From Phycisphaerae bacterium (GTDB taxonomy: Bacteria; Planctomycetota; Phycisphaerae; Sedimentisphaerales; SM23-30), in the NCBI GenBank assembly GCA_016342495.1, contig JAEIOG010000010.1, positions 1 through 64,000 of the forward strand: a DNA stretch of 64,000 nucleotides. Direction: 5' to 3'. The translations under genes and the position numbers were made by a program. The notes under the pieces are model-generated. The model was not told where the DNA came from and searched no databases. It was given only the letters and a program-made list of their open reading frames with translations. The first letter of the stretch is position 1. The number at the start of each line of letters is the position of its first letter. Shown one piece after another: positions 44,536 to 52,944 of this stretch.

Positions 44536-46536
44536 TTAGCTTTTGCCGGCAAAACCCAACTGCTCATCCAGCCAGCTATCGGTCTTCAATACTGCCTTCC
44601 TCCTTCTATGAGAATGCCGCTCTGCCCGCCGCTGTGAAAACTTAAACAATCTCAAATCAAGCCCGAAAGCAACCTTAGAATCTGCACTATTGCCCCTACT
44701 GAAATACCTGGCTAACCGGCCAGCATTCCGCTGAACCAGTTCATCTTCCAGGCTCACAATTACCTGCCCGCTGCCGGGGTCCCCCTGCCTTGCACCACGG
44801 CCCAAAAGTTGCCGGTCAATCCTGCCAGATTCATGCAATTCACTTACAATCACATGCAGCCCGCCGAGGTCGGCAACCCCCCTGCCCAGCTTTATATCAG
44901 TCCCGCGTCCGGCCATATTTGTCGCCACAGTAATCATAGACATCTGGCCAGCCTCTGCTACAATGTTGGCTTCAGCTTTGTGGTTAACTGCATTTAAAAC
45001 TTCATGTCTCAGTCCTCGACCAGTCAACATCTCACTTAAATATTCACTTGCCTTGACACTTCTTGTCCCTACCAGAACGGGCCTTCCTGTCTTATGGATT
45101 TCACTAACTTCATCGACAATTCTCTGCCATTTACCCTGCTTGTCAGCTGTCACTACCCCAGGCCGGATTTCTCTTCTACATGGTCGATTTGTCTTAATTT
45201 TCACCACTGGTAATTTATATATCTGCCATAGTTCACCGCGGGCTTCCCAGGCCGTCCCGGTCATACCCGAAAGCTTCTTATACAAACGGAAAAACCGCTG
45301 AAAACTTATACGTGCAAAAGTCTCTTTTGGTGGGTTAATTTCCACATTTTCTTTAGCTTCTATTGCCTGATGCAAACCTTCCCGCCACGACCTATCTGGC
45401 ATCAATCTCCCGGTGAACTCATCAACAATCACAACCTTGCCATCATCAAGGACATATTGCTTACCTTTAATAAAAAATTCTCTAGCTACCAGACCCTGAT
45501 GCACCATCTCATTCCGCCTGCGCACCGCTTTCCAGAACTGCCCCATTCCCTCGGCTTCATTGGCAATTTTTCTTTTCCCGGCATCAGTAATTTCTATCTC
45601 TTTATACTTTTCATTAATCGCATAATCTTCATTAACTTTTAACAGCCCAACCAGCTCTGCTCCTTGTCGATAAATTTCAACCTGCTGATCATTTCCTTTG
45701 CTGCCGGAAATAATCAAAGGCGTAACCGCTTCATCAATCAATATCGAATCGGCTTCATCAACAATAGCATAATTCAATCCACGCTGAACGACCTGACCGG
45801 CAAAACCATCATCTCCGTTGGCTATCCTTTTCAATAAGACGCTCGACAAACCTTTCATCTGTCCCAGCGTTATTCTATCCCTCAAAAAATCAGCTGCTAC
45901 TTCTTTATTGGTGCAATATGTCAAGTCCGCCATATAGGCTTCCTGACGTGCCCGGTGATCCATTCCCTGCTCAATATGCTTTGCTGTCAAACCGCAAAAC
46001 TTATAAATCTTACCCATCCATTGTGCATCACGTTTGGCTAAATAATCATTGACCGTTATGACATGACAACCCTTCCCTCGCCATCCGCCGAGGGTCCCAA
46101 CCATTGACGACATCAGCGTTTTACCTTCACCCGTTGCCATCTCTGCTACACAGCCATTATCTAAAGCAAACGCCCCGGCTATCTGCACCGCAAAAGGTTT
46201 TTCTCCAATTTGACGAAACGCAACTTCTCTTATACAAGCAAACGCCCGCTCCAGATCATCTTCTTTATCCTGTCGACATCGAAACAATTCATAAAATGCC
46301 AATGCCTTTTCTCGTAATTTCCCGTCGGACAAATCACAATAATCCTTATCCAAAGCCAATACATTTTCCGCACGCTTCATAAAAACATTAGATCGGGCTG
46401 ACAACCTTTTGAATTGGCCCAACACCGAATTATACCCGGCATCTGCCCCCTTAGGCAAAGGCTTGCTATCAAACCTCTGGCTCAACATCATCCATTCTGA
46501 ACTTATCTTATCTATCATAAAAATTTCTTCACTCAT
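44536..46536 (-). CDS. SecA-like accessory translocase ATPase, C-terminally truncated (666 aa)
   Basis: 'EMATGEGKTL', 'VNDYLAKRDAQWMG', 'VDEADSILIDEAVTPLIISG', 'VIVDEFTGRLMPDRSWREGLHQAIEAKE', 'LSGMTGTA', 'AGRGTDIKLG', 'GRGARQGDPGSGQVIVSLEDEL'; ends in the first long scaffold helix region, without the C-terminal wing/linker. Confidence 0.93.
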   Translation of the reverse strand: MSEEIFMIDKISSEWMMLSQRFDSKPLPKGADAGYNSVLGQFKRLSARSNVFMKRAENVLALDKDYCDLSDGKLREKALAFYELFRCRQDKEDDLERAFACIREVAFRQIGEKPFAVQIAGAFALDNGCVAEMATGEGKTLMSSMVGTLGGWRGKGCHVITVNDYLAKRDAQWMGKIYKFCGLTAKHIEQGMDHRARQEAYMADLTYCTNKEVAADFLRDRITLGQMKGLSSVLLKRIANGDDGFAGQVVQRGLNYAIVDEADSILIDEAVTPLIISGSKGNDQQVEIYRQGAELVGLLKVNEDYAINEKYKEIEITDAGKRKIANEAEGMGQFWKAVRRRNEMVHQGLVAREFFIKGKQYVLDDGKVVIVDEFTGRLMPDRSWREGLHQAIEAKENVEINPPKETFARISFQRFFRLYKKLSGMTGTAWEARGELWQIYKLPVVKIKTNRPCRREIRPGVVTADKQGKWQRIVDEVSEIHKTGRPVLVGTRSVKASEYLSEMLTGRGLRHEVLNAVNHKAEANIVAEAGQMSMITVATNMAGRGTDIKLGRGVADLGGLHVIVSELHESGRIDRQLLGRGARQGDPGSGQVIVSLEDELVQRNAGRLARYFSRGNSADSKVAFGLDLRLFKFSQRRAERHSHRRRKAVLKTDSWLDEQLGFAGKS

Positions 46537-46553
46537 GCCATATGCCTGCTAAC

Positions 46554-48734
46554 TTACAACTGGAATCTCTGCTGGAACAACTGTCTTAAGCTATGGCCCC
46601 ATTGCACCGCTAAAGGCGTATCCTCCAGTTCAATGCGAACAATCACCCGTTGGCCACACATCAACTTGCCATCATCCTTAACACTAACTCTCACTTCAAA
46701 ATATTTTTCCAAAGCTCGCACACCTCGGGGATCCTGCAAATTCGTCGCTACCGCACCGCCTGCGGTATATCCCAGCGCCCGTGAAGGCAAATCTTCCTGA
46801 CCAGCTGACTGTATCTTGTCTATTTGCCCCTCATAAGTTACTTCAGGCATACCTTTTACGCGGAATTCAACTTCTTTTTGTTCATTCTCAATTAATCTTG
46901 CCGCCAGGTTCTGGCCTGCGATGGCTCTCACAAAGAACTCTTCCAGACCAACAACAATCCCGCCCTGTTGGCCTTTCTGTAAAAATGCCCCTTTGGCGTT
47001 TTCAATTCCCGGTGAAACCCAAATTCCTTTTAATGGCGAATTTATTTTCAGCCCTTTGATATTATCATCTACCCGTCCAATCTTCTCATCAATAACTGCT
47101 ATCTGCTTGTCAAATGTCTCTTTAGCTTTATTAATTCCACGTTCAATCGCGACATCCTGCTTAATAGTCAACTGGTCCCGTTCTGCGATCAAACCTTTTC
47201 GAACGATACTATAACCCATATTCTCAGCTACCAGCAGCAGACCATCTGCATCAACTTCACTTCCTGAAATCAGGCAATCTTTCACCCAGCCATCGCTGTT
47301 GGCATAAATCCTTGCCATCCGTACAGGCTCAACCACCCCTTCAACCCGGCAATGATAAGGCAGTTTCACCACAAACAAACCCACAACAATCGCAACAATT
47401 GTCCCTGCCGTACATAGCATCGCTCTGGCTCGGGTTCTGCTTAATTCCATATTGGTCAGCAAATACCTGAAAAATTTAACCACAGGCACAACACCCCAGC
47501 CAAATACTGCCATCACCGCCAAAACCGGCACCACTAAGAATAATTCATCAGGCAGCCGGTCATTCAAAAACAGCAATATCCTCACACTGATAAATATCCG
47601 ATAAGCCATGGACACCGGGCCATAAATACAAAACCAGACTTTTTCCCCGCTGCAATTGGCCGAACTGAATATATTCTTTATGCCCCACAAATACTTCTTC
47701 ACTAAATAATAAATATAATCTTTGGATCGCTGTGCCAGGTTAGGTATTTCAACTAAATCTGACAACACATAATAAGCATCAAATCTCAATAGCGGATTTC
47801 CATTAAATACCAGAGCTGATATGCTGGCCACAAATATCAAATTATAGGCAATGCTATGAGCTACCCCTACCGAGGTATTGGCCCATACCACCGCAGCGAC
47901 CCCGGCAACAAACAATTCAGCCATCACCCCGGAACTGCCGACAATCACCCGATGCCACTTATTGCGAAACGCCCAGGCACTGGAAGCATCCATATAAGGA
48001 AATGGCATAAACACCAGGAACATTACCCCCATCGTATGAACCTGCCCTTTGGTGCCATTTAATCTTCCAAATTTCTTACATGCAAACGAATGGCTGAATT
48101 CATGAAACACCTTGTTAATCACAAAGCTTAAATAAAGCCATCCCAGATTTTCTTTTGACAAAACATTATTGCTCTGATGCACTAACTCTTTGCTATCGCT
48201 CAGCAATAAATAACCACCAAAGGTCAATACCGCCAGCCACAGCAAAAAACCCAACTTCGAAAATAACTTGCCAAAGACTCCCACCCACATATTCAAGAAT
48301 CGATCCGGGTCAATCAATGGCACCCGCACAAACAGAAAATTAGTCAGATAGCCTTGCACCTGCCTTTTAACTCGATTGCGATACCGGTTAAACATCCCTT
48401 CAGCATCACTTGTCATTTCCGCAAACAATAAATTCGCAGTATACAATTGTCCCAACAGCCCAATAACTTCCCCCTGAGTCGGGCTGTCATCGCCAAGCTG
48501 TTCATTGCAAAGCTGCCAGACCTCACTAACTGTTCGTTTGCCATCCATCAGCCCAATAAAACGATAAGCTTCCGGGCTCACGCGGGTAAACTGGTTATTA
48601 GCCCTGTTTTCAATCACATACCACATCGCTCCTCGAAACTGTTGTCGATACACATGCGTATCAGACATCAATCGAGGTCGCAAATCAGCTACTCTATACC
48701 AGGCTTCATGAAATGTTGGTCGTCTAACTGCCAT
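46554..48734 (-). CDS. PqqD-like / M50 site-2-type peptidase / HlyD-like membrane fusion protein
   Basis: N-terminal 'FTRVSPEAYRFIGLMDGKRTVSEVWQLC' PqqD-like; 'FHEFSHSFACKKFG' HExxH; 'GNPLLRFDAYYVLSDLVEIPNL'; C-terminal adaptor-like beta region. Confidence 0.85.
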   Translation of the reverse strand: MAVRRPTFHEAWYRVADLRPRLMSDTHVYRQQFRGAMWYVIENRANNQFTRVSPEAYRFIGLMDGKRTVSEVWQLCNEQLGDDSPTQGEVIGLLGQLYTANLLFAEMTSDAEGMFNRYRNRVKRQVQGYLTNFLFVRVPLIDPDRFLNMWVGVFGKLFSKLGFLLWLAVLTFGGYLLLSDSKELVHQSNNVLSKENLGWLYLSFVINKVFHEFSHSFACKKFGRLNGTKGQVHTMGVMFLVFMPFPYMDASSAWAFRNKWHRVIVGSSGVMAELFVAGVAAVVWANTSVGVAHSIAYNLIFVASISALVFNGNPLLRFDAYYVLSDLVEIPNLAQRSKDYIYYLVKKYLWGIKNIFSSANCSGEKVWFCIYGPVSMAYRIFISVRILLFLNDRLPDELFLVVPVLAVMAVFGWGVVPVVKFFRYLLTNMELSRTRARAMLCTAGTIVAIVVGLFVVKLPYHCRVEGVVEPVRMARIYANSDGWVKDCLISGSEVDADGLLLVAENMGYSIVRKGLIAERDQLTIKQDVAIERGINKAKETFDKQIAVIDEKIGRVDDNIKGLKINSPLKGIWVSPGIENAKGAFLQKGQQGGIVVGLEEFFVRAIAGQNLAARLIENEQKEVEFRVKGMPEVTYEGQIDKIQSAGQEDLPSRALGYTAGGAVATNLQDPRGVRALEKYFEVRVSVKDDGKLMCGQRVIVRIELEDTPLAVQWGHSLRQLFQQRFQL

Positions 48735-48789
48735 TTAATTATCTTTCAAATCTTCTAAACAAATCCGTTTAAATCCATGACTAATATAT

Positions 48790-50592
48790 TCAAAGCCAGA
48801 ATTTCATCTTAAACCAGTTTCTTATCTTCCGCGTCCAGATCCACGCATAGCTTTTCTCCTGAACATAAATCTTCGCCACCCCTTCCATCCCGGGCCTGAG
48901 CCACTGGGGCCGTTCTTCCAGCTTCACCTGCGTCATAAACACATTTCGCTGATTAATCACCTCTGCTACCGGGCTAACCTTCTCTACCGTAAATTTTATC
49001 CGCTGACCGGGATACGATGCCGTTGCCAGATACCCTTGTTGGCCAACAACTACATCCAAAACCTGATCTTCCGGCACTTGCAGTTGTCCCCGTAGCGATT
49101 CCAGCTGGGCTACTTCAAACAAAACATCACCTGTCTTCACTGGCGAATTAATCTTCCGTTTCAAATCCCCTTTAACAATACAGCCACTGATCGGCGATAC
49201 AATCCTGGCATTGGCCAGATAATACTTCAGCAAATCAATTTGCGAATCCACCTTGGCTATCTTAGCTTGATAAATCTGCACAACCGCATTGTCTCCCCGA
49301 TTATTAGCAGCATCCTTTTCCACCTGATATTCGGCCCGTTCCGCTTCATATTCAGCCAGTTTCAACCTTAGCTCTACCGTATCAAGTGCCGCCAGAACAG
49401 TTTGACCTTCCTTTGTCAATTGCCCAACTTCTACATTTACTTCTTTTATATATCCATCAAATGGCGCTGGCACCGACTGCAAATATGTCGCTTCAATATT
49501 AAACGATGTCTGAACCTTATAATCCCCCTTAGCCACAAACATAAAAACCAGAAACCCACATATCAGCACCGACAACATTTTCGCCCAGGTATGTTTGGCC
49601 CCTACCAGCATCCCCAGGCTATTTCGCATATTCATCATAAGCTTACTGCCAAACCAGCGATCCTGCACATTCATATTCTTTAAGCTTGCCCCACATAATT
49701 CACACACCAGTCTCAATGTCTCGATTTCTTCAATAGTAAACCCCATTTCCTTGGGTCGCTGCACCGACAATACCGCAAAACAATCACCATCAATCCGCAA
49801 AGGCAGACTTAACACTGCCGCATCCTTATTATTCTGCCCCAGATTAGCTGCCGCCCGGCTGACATAAGTTACCTCATCTCCGCATGGCCACAAAACCTCA
49901 ACATCCTGATCCAGACATTCTTCCATAGCAGCTTCTATATCGCTGATAAGCTCCATCTTCCTGCTGAAATTTTCTGTCCCGCTCATCGCCTTCAGCTGAA
50001 CATATCTGCCCTTCAAAAAACCCACGCTGGCTTTCTCGCACTGCCATTGTGTCGCGATTTCATTGCAAAATGCCATCGCCATACTCACAAACCTTTTCTG
50101 GCTATTGACTACTGACAAAACTTCCATCGCCCTGGCCAAACGCCTGACAGATGCCTTTGAATCCCCTGATTTGATATTTTGTCCGCCAATAGTCAACAGG
50201 CACACACTGAGTTCCAGCTTTTCAATCGCTTTTTGCGCCCCGGATCTACTGCCATCTTCCAGCCAAACAGCACAATAAACCCAACCTAAATCGCCGCAAT
50301 CTATGGGCATTATCGCATACCAGCTGCCATTTATGCCTTCAAATGCACTACAGCTTTGCCCAGCTTCGTTTAACGAACCTGCAATCCCTTTCAACCATTC
50401 AGGCATCGCATCATCATTGACAGCTTCAGGTTCAATCGCCAGCACATTTACGCTGTCACCGTTGGCTAACTGCACCACAGCTCCATATTTGCTTCCGATT
50501 AATTCACATTGAATCTTCAGCAAACACCCCAGCAACTGCCCATTAGCACCATTACTGCTTCTTATCTGTTCAATTATGTCTTTAGTTTCCAA
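48790..50592 (-). CDS. GAF-like domain / HlyD-family membrane fusion protein
   Basis: N-terminal GAF-like segment ('AVLSLPLRIDGDCFAVLSVQRPKEMGFTIEEIETLRLVCELC'), TM 'MLSVLICGFLVFMFVAKGDY', HlyD-like 'SVPAPFDGYIKEVNVEVGQLTKEGQTVLAALDTVELRLKLAEYEAE...ARIVSPISGCIVKGDL'; TTG start with GAGGTGG upstream. Confidence 0.85.
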   Translation of the reverse strand: METKDIIEQIRSSNGANGQLLGCLLKIQCELIGSKYGAVVQLANGDSVNVLAIEPEAVNDDAMPEWLKGIAGSLNEAGQSCSAFEGINGSWYAIMPIDCGDLGWVYCAVWLEDGSRSGAQKAIEKLELSVCLLTIGGQNIKSGDSKASVRRLARAMEVLSVVNSQKRFVSMAMAFCNEIATQWQCEKASVGFLKGRYVQLKAMSGTENFSRKMELISDIEAAMEECLDQDVEVLWPCGDEVTYVSRAAANLGQNNKDAAVLSLPLRIDGDCFAVLSVQRPKEMGFTIEEIETLRLVCELCGASLKNMNVQDRWFGSKLMMNMRNSLGMLVGAKHTWAKMLSVLICGFLVFMFVAKGDYKVQTSFNIEATYLQSVPAPFDGYIKEVNVEVGQLTKEGQTVLAALDTVELRLKLAEYEAERAEYQVEKDAANNRGDNAVVQIYQAKIAKVDSQIDLLKYYLANARIVSPISGCIVKGDLKRKINSPVKTGDVLFEVAQLESLRGQLQVPEDQVLDVVVGQQGYLATASYPGQRIKFTVEKVSPVAEVINQRNVFMTQVKLEERPQWLRPGMEGVAKIYVQEKSYAWIWTRKIRNWFKMKFWL

Positions 50593-50794
50593 ATATCCAC
50601 CTCAAAAAAATACCCAGGATAATCGCTCGAAATTATTGTTCCTGATTTTAACTTAAAACAACTCAAGAAGCAAACCCCGAAAACAATCATTGTTGTTATA
50701 CCCAACCGCCCCACAACTCCAGCAAACAGCGACCCGCTAAACTCTCATCCCACATGCCCAATACACCAGCACTTAAGCACCAAACATCCAATTG

Positions 50795-50820
50795 CCATTC
50801 CTGCGAAGGCGGGAGTCCAG
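50795..50820. repeat. REP-like short palindromic repeat (CATTCCTGCGAAGGCGGGAGTCCAG)
   Basis: Resembles the widespread 'CATTCCCGCGAAGGCGGGAATCCAG' intergenic palindrome. Confidence 0.5.
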
Positions 50821-50843
50821 TTTTTGACCATACTCACTGTTTT

Positions 50844-51443
50844 TCAATTTCTGCTTTCGTTGTGCCAGTAGCCGGTAGCCTTATGCCAAATCTTACCCAG
50901 CTCGTGCAATTCAGGATTACTGAAAGGTTCATACTCATTCTCCCGGAAATCTATATATATATTTTTATCATTGTTATCATTGTTTTCATTGTTGTTAGAT
51001 GTCATTTGTTTGTCATCGGTTTGTCGCTGCTTTGTCATCTGTTTGTCAGCACTGAAATTCCTATCCTGATAAGTCCCCCAGTTACAGATAGTTATGAGTC
51101 TTCCGGTGTTTGTCGATTTGTTGACTAAAAATTCAAACTTTTCAAATTTTTGCAGAGCTCTTCGGACATGTAAAATCGTCACTCCTTTGCCGCATTTTCG
51201 GGCGATTGACTCCAGTGAAGTGACCATCTGGCCGGGTTTGCAGATGAACTTTTGGCCATTGAATTCCCATTGATTTCCCTTATGATTGGCCATCATCAGC
51301 AAAGTTATCAGTACCGTCCTTTGATGTGAAGTACTGGTAAGCCATAACGCCTTTTCCATTAATTCCCGATGTAATTTGTTCCATACTCCCAACAAATAGC
51401 AGCCAGCAGCCCAAGACCCGATAAAGCCCACTAATGACTCCAT
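50844..51443 (-). CDS. Phage-type replisome organiser / helix-turn-helix replication-like protein (orphan)
   Basis: 'LLTMMANHKGNQWEFNGQKFICKPGQMVTSLESIARKCGKG..ILHVRRALQKFEKFEFLVNKSTNTGRLITICNWGTYQ' pattern typical of phage replication initiators, followed by low-complexity linker. Confidence 0.6.
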   Translation of the reverse strand: MESLVGFIGSWAAGCYLLGVWNKLHRELMEKALWLTSTSHQRTVLITLLMMANHKGNQWEFNGQKFICKPGQMVTSLESIARKCGKGVTILHVRRALQKFEKFEFLVNKSTNTGRLITICNWGTYQDRNFSADKQMTKQRQTDDKQMTSNNNENNDNNDKNIYIDFRENEYEPFSNPELHELGKIWHKATGYWHNESRN

Positions 51444-51477
51444 TTTGTTCCTTAGAAGCTCATTTAATATAAAACTA

Positions 51478-51506
51478 TTGATTTTGGGGTATTATATTGT
51501 TATAAT
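51478..51506 (+). promoter_or_regulatory. Candidate sigma70 promoter (TTGATT-N17-TATAAT) for the FGE-like gene
   Basis: TTGATT 51478-51483, 17-nt spacer, TATAAT 51501-51506, ~95 nt upstream of ATG 51601. Confidence 0.65.
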
Positions 51507-51600
51507 AGTGAGCTTATTCAAAAAGGTCCGCTGTTTGGGTGTCCTGATTAACTTACAGTAATTACATAGACTGGCACAGTATAGATGAAGGTTAATAAAG

Positions 51601-52722
51601 ATGAAGAAGATGATTGTTTTTATATGTATGGTTTTGTTGTTGGCAAGTATGAATGCCAGGGGTGATTGTCCCGTAGCAGATGCTAATGGTGATTGCAAGG
51701 TGAATTTAGAAGATTTTGCCATACTAGCAGCCCTCTGGCTAAACCCCAGTTGCAATGAAAATAATAACTGGTGCGATAAGACTGATATTGATAAATCTGG
51801 CGATGTCGGGATGAATGACCTGGCAATTATCACTGAAAACTGGTTCATAGGAATAAATGGCCCTGATGGCATCATATTTGCCAATATCCCCGCCGGGACC
51901 TTCCAGATGGGTGATAACTTCAACGAAGGCTACAGCGATGAACTGCCCGTCCACACCGTTACGCTGAGCAGTTTTCAGATGAGCAAACATGAGATCACCA
52001 ATGGTCAATATTGCCAGTACCTCAATGCGGCCCTGGCGGCAAATGAGATAACTGTCTATAACAACCGGGTTTACGCCAAAAGTGATACCATTCATTCAAA
52101 TGTTTATCTTGATACCATGGTAGCAGATTCAGATAGCCACATAGATTATCATCCAGCCAGTGAAATTTTTTATGTTCCATCAAAAAATGGCCGGAGTATG
52201 CATCATGACCCTGTCGTCTTGGTCAGCTGGTATGGAGCAGATGCCTTTTGTGACTTTTACGGTTATAAGCTGCCCACCGAGGCTCAATGGGAATATGCCG
52301 CCCGGGGCGGTTATTCTGGCAGGCGTTTCCCCTGGGGTGATACTATCAACCATAGTTATGCTAATTATCGTGCAAATGGCAGTGCTTATTCTTATGATAC
52401 CAGCCCCTATACATACTATACATATCACCCCAGCTGGAATGATGGGGTATATCCATATACCGCCCCGGTAGGCAGTTTTCCAGCTAATGGCTATGGTTTG
52501 TACGACATGAGCGGTAATGTCTGGGAATGGTGTGCGGACTGGTGGTATGGCAGTTATCCGAGCAGCTCGCAATCCAACCCAACTGGGCCGTCCAATGGCA
52601 GCTTTTGCGTTCTCCGCGGCGGCTGCTGGTACTACGGCGCCGGCCTCTGCCGGGTTGCCTCTCGCGTCAGCTTCACCCCGTACTACGCCGGCCTCGGCAT
52701 AGGGTTCCGGGTGTGTCGGTGA
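51601..52722 (+). CDS. Secreted dockerin-like + formylglycine-generating-enzyme/sulfatase-modifying (C-type lectin fold) protein with hypervariable-looking C-terminus
   Basis: Signal peptide; 'DANGDCKVNLEDFAILAALW..DIDKSGDVGMNDLAIITENW' dockerin-like; 'IPAGTFQMGDNFNEGYSDELPVHTVTLSSFQMSKHEITNGQY', 'KLPTEAQWEYAARGG', 'YGLYDMSGNVWEWCADWW', 'LRGGCWYY..CRVASR..GFRVCR'. Confidence 0.93.
   Translation: MKKMIVFICMVLLLASMNARGDCPVADANGDCKVNLEDFAILAALWLNPSCNENNNWCDKTDIDKSGDVGMNDLAIITENWFIGINGPDGIIFANIPAGTFQMGDNFNEGYSDELPVHTVTLSSFQMSKHEITNGQYCQYLNAALAANEITVYNNRVYAKSDTIHSNVYLDTMVADSDSHIDYHPASEIFYVPSKNGRSMHHDPVVLVSWYGADAFCDFYGYKLPTEAQWEYAARGGYSGRRFPWGDTINHSYANYRANGSAYSYDTSPYTYYTYHPSWNDGVYPYTAPVGSFPANGYGLYDMSGNVWEWCADWWYGSYPSSSQSNPTGPSNGSFCVLRGGCWYYGAGLCRVASRVSFTPYYAGLGIGFRVCR
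52612..52719 (+). other. Candidate DGR-type variable region (VR) at the 3' end of the FGE-like gene
   Basis: Codons 52630-52698: 19 of 23 end in C and none is AAC/AAT, GC-rich against an AT-rich gene; sits at the FGE-fold ligand-binding loop position used by known DGR targets. Confidence 0.7.
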
Positions 52723-52885
52723 GTTGTTCTGTCCCTGGATTTTCTTTACCCTTTTGGGATGCAAAGTCAAGCCTCCGCTAACAGCAGAATCGTGGCAGAT
52801 TAGTTAAATACGACTACCATTTAAGCCAGAGATACTTTCTGCCTGCTATGTTAGTGATGACCACGCCAAAAGTCAAATTTATGCT

Positions 52886-52927
52886 GAAAAAAACCCCTCA
52901 AACTCCAATATCAAAGGGAGCAAGAGG
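52886..52927 (-). terminator. Terminator downstream of the GH29 gene
   Basis: Minus-strand CCTCttgCTCCC..GGAGtttGAGGGGTTTTTT. Confidence 0.7.
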
Positions 52928-52944
52928 TTCTGACGCTGGGGTCT

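Noticed and set aside
51565-51590. Sigma54-like TGGCAC upstream of the FGE-like gene
   Set aside because: No TTGC(A/T) element at the required spacing; a sigma70 promoter fits better.
52180-52770. Minus-strand 196-aa ORF opposite the FGE-like gene and VR
   Set aside because: Antisense to a clear FGE domain; created by the GC-rich NNC codons, no known motif.
52723-52944. Template repeat or RT for the DGR next to the VR
   Set aside because: No near-copy of the VR and no RT-like ORF seen; cannot be claimed inside this window.
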